Source: Sabellastarte sp. h YS-2021
Lineage: Eukaryota; Annelida; Polychaeta; Sabellida; Sabellidae
Length of the DNA stretch: 64,000 bases
Direction: 5' to 3'
Assembly: GCA_964017235.1 (NCBI GenBank)
Contig: OZ024931.1
Coordinates: 101,078,221 to 101,142,220 of the forward strand
Under the pieces are notes generated by a model. The model did no database searches, was not told the DNA's origin, and worked only from the letters and a program-made list of their open reading frames with translations. A program made the position numbers and the translations under genes. Positions 47,901 through 50,900 of the stretch are shown piece by piece. How positions within the stretch are numbered: position 1 is the first letter of the stretch; every line of letters begins with the position of its first letter.

Positions 47901-50900
47901 CTCAGTAGCCAGCCAGTCCGGGTGGGTCTCGTACCCCCCATAGGCCCTTTTCAGGGCCGCCCAAATCTTCCAAAAACAATTATTTAGCTGCAAGTTGTTC
48001 AAATTCCCCTCCCAAAACATAACAGTTCAGTACAAATACTTATCACACAACAACAACAAAAAAAAGGCACTCACACCACCCCAAACATGAAACAAATAAC
48101 CCATGGTAATACACATAACAAAAGAAGGCCACATAGAAAAAAAATAGATAAATGAACTCCCAATATGGCAAATAATCTGCCCATTTGTAGTTTAAAATCC
48201 ATGGGATAGCTTTAAATCTGAAATGAAACAGTCCAACACTGACACCATCCCTAGAGATAAAAAAAATAAGTTATGACATGGCCACAAACCAACAAAAAGA
48301 CAAACCCAATAGCAAACATAACCTCCAACCAACAAACTGACAAATGAATTTACAAACATAACTCCCCACAACAAACAGACAGATAAACCATACTGTAAAC
48401 AGAACCACATGGGTGGTTATGTTTTTGTAAATTTCCCTGAAGTAGAGTAAAAAAATTTAATTTTGAGATTTGCAATAAAGGAAAAACTTTCAGTTTCAGT
48501 TATTTCTCCAGAATAAATCCAAATGTGAAACTAGGGTGTAGATTTCCAAATATATGCAATATTTATTCCATTTACCAAGTTATGTTTGGTATGGGGTTTG
48601 TCTGTCTGTTTTTGTTTGTGGGAATTATGTTTTGCATTGGGTTTGTCTGTTTGTTCGTTTGGTGAATTATGTTTAGCATTGGGTTTGTCTGTTTGTTGGT
48701 TGGGTAAATTATGTTCTGCATTGGGTTTGTCTGTTGGTTGGGTGAATTATGTTGGGCATTGGGTTTGTCTGTTTGTTGGTTGGGTGAATTATGTTGGGCA
48801 TTGGGTTTGTCTGTTTGTTGATTGGGTGAATTATGTTTGGTGATGATTGGGTTATTTGGAACAAGCACAGCTGATTAATTGCTTTTGGAATATTTGGTAG
48901 TCCTGAAAAGGACTGGTTATTAGTCTTGAAAAGGACTGGTTACTGCAGTAGTAGTTATATTCTGCCATCTTGCCAGGCCACTGCTCCCTCATTATTGAAG
49001 TAGTCCTTGAGGTAATCCCTCAGTCTTTTGGCTTCTCTGGCAGGGTTTCTGTCGCGACCACCATCAGCAGCACCACCAATCAACCGACCATCACCAGGCA
49101 CATCATCATCATCATCACCACCAGGCTGTTGAGCACCATGTTGACCTTGATACTGGCTTCTCAGTATGTTGTGCAGAACCACACAGGTCATGACCACATC
49201 CCTGACTGTTTCTGGGGGTAGTTCAATAGTGGTCATCATGACTCTAAATCTTGAGACTAGGATGCCAAAAGCGTTCTCAACAACTCTCCTACCCCTTGAT
49301 ATTCTGTAGTTGGCAATCCTTTCCTGTCTGGTTAACATCCTTCTACCATAGGGTTTCGTCAGCCAGGTCTTCAGGGCAAACACATCATCTGCCAGGATGA
49401 AGTAGGGGTTATCTTGACCACCCTGGGTTATAGGTGCTGGGTCAGGGAAGCCTATGCTGCCATCATCAACGATGCATCTTATAAACATTATTTAACCATT
49501 TGTGTCAGCTTTTTTTCAGACGAATTTAATAAAAATATGAAAAATTATTCATATAATTATTACTTTCATGTGGTTTTGTTTTCATTTGTGACATAAGTAT
49601 AATGATGAGCACTTCAAATTCCTACAGTAAGTAAAAATATTAAGTATTGTTTATGTTTTATTGCTTCAAATATTGATATTTATTATATGTAATATACCCT
49701 GATGATGATACCACTACATGCGGGACCAAATTTTTTCTGTTGCTTGACTTATCTTGTCACTCACCAATGTCTATACCAACTCTATATATGTGACCGATTC
49801 ACACGGTTGCCTCAAACATTGCTTGTTTAGCAATATTATGAAAATAAAAAGGATGCTTGAAGATCAAAGACCAATTCAAATTTGTGTACAAAACCCATTA
49901 TACATCAAAAATATATATTGCTAGCAACAGCATTCACAGAGCACAGACGTCCACCAGGGATATATATCCAAAACGATTTATATACAACTTGTGACCACGG
50001 TAGCTAGTGACCAATAACTCGTGGCCACAACCTCTACACAGATGCTACAACCTAGTAACAACTATATTTTATAACAATAAAAGTTATGAAGTTACTCCTG
50101 TCATGGCATCATGGTTTTAAGTTTTCGTCTAAAGTCCCGGTATCGCGAATTCAGTCATAATACCGTTAATTAAAAATAAAATATGTTGGAAAACCCCACA
50201 GAACACCGTTACCTCATGAATATGAATGAGTAGTCCACAAATTTTGATCTTCAAGTAAAGTATTAAGAAACCCCAAGGAATCGTCAAATATTTCCTACGC
50301 ATACATAAATATTCATGAGCTGTATAGTCCATCAAGTATTTGATCTTGAAGCAGAAATATTGAAAGGAAACCCCAATAAAAATCCATGACTTCATGAATA
50401 TTAATGAGTTGTCTGTGAATTTAGATCTTCAAGAAAAATATTTTGTACACATACATAGTTGGGAAACCCCGTAGAATACTACTCACTTGTCAAGCAAATA
50501 TACCGCTAATAAATTGACTCAGTTGTCAAGACTTTGATTTTAGCGCGATGCCGTCACTTTAGAGGAAAACTTAAAACCACGATGCTGTGGCAGGAGTCAC
50601 TTTGTAAAAATTAATTCTGCTTGGATATTAACACCTGTACACCTAGCTCATTAACATTAATGAAGAAATTTAAAGTCACCCAATACTGTGGTGTTTCTCA
50701 ACAATATTTATATTTGTGTGATTCAAAGTTTATTATATCCCCAGACAAAAGTCAGGGATATACTGGATTCAGTTCCATCACACCACCACCGCCGCCATAG
50801 AAATTTCTTTGTGAAGACAATAACTCAAAAAATGGATTAACATTTTTTTTCAAACTTGGTAAACATGTTAAAGGGTGGGCAAAGGAAGATCACTATTTTA

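Larger units (their letters stand above)
45561..49490. mobile_element. PIF/Harbinger-like element, decayed
   Basis: Encloses a plus-strand MADF protein gene and a convergent minus-strand DDE transposase fragment, the two-gene plan of PIF/Harbinger elements. The left limit is where the intron repeat breaks off. The right limit is where transposase homology ends. The 3-bp target duplication and terminal inverted repeats were not identified, so both limits are approximate. Confidence 0.55.

Noticed and set aside
48572-48868. Repetitive open frames on both strands
   Set aside because: They are translations of the 42-bp minisatellite; the open frames follow from repeat composition.
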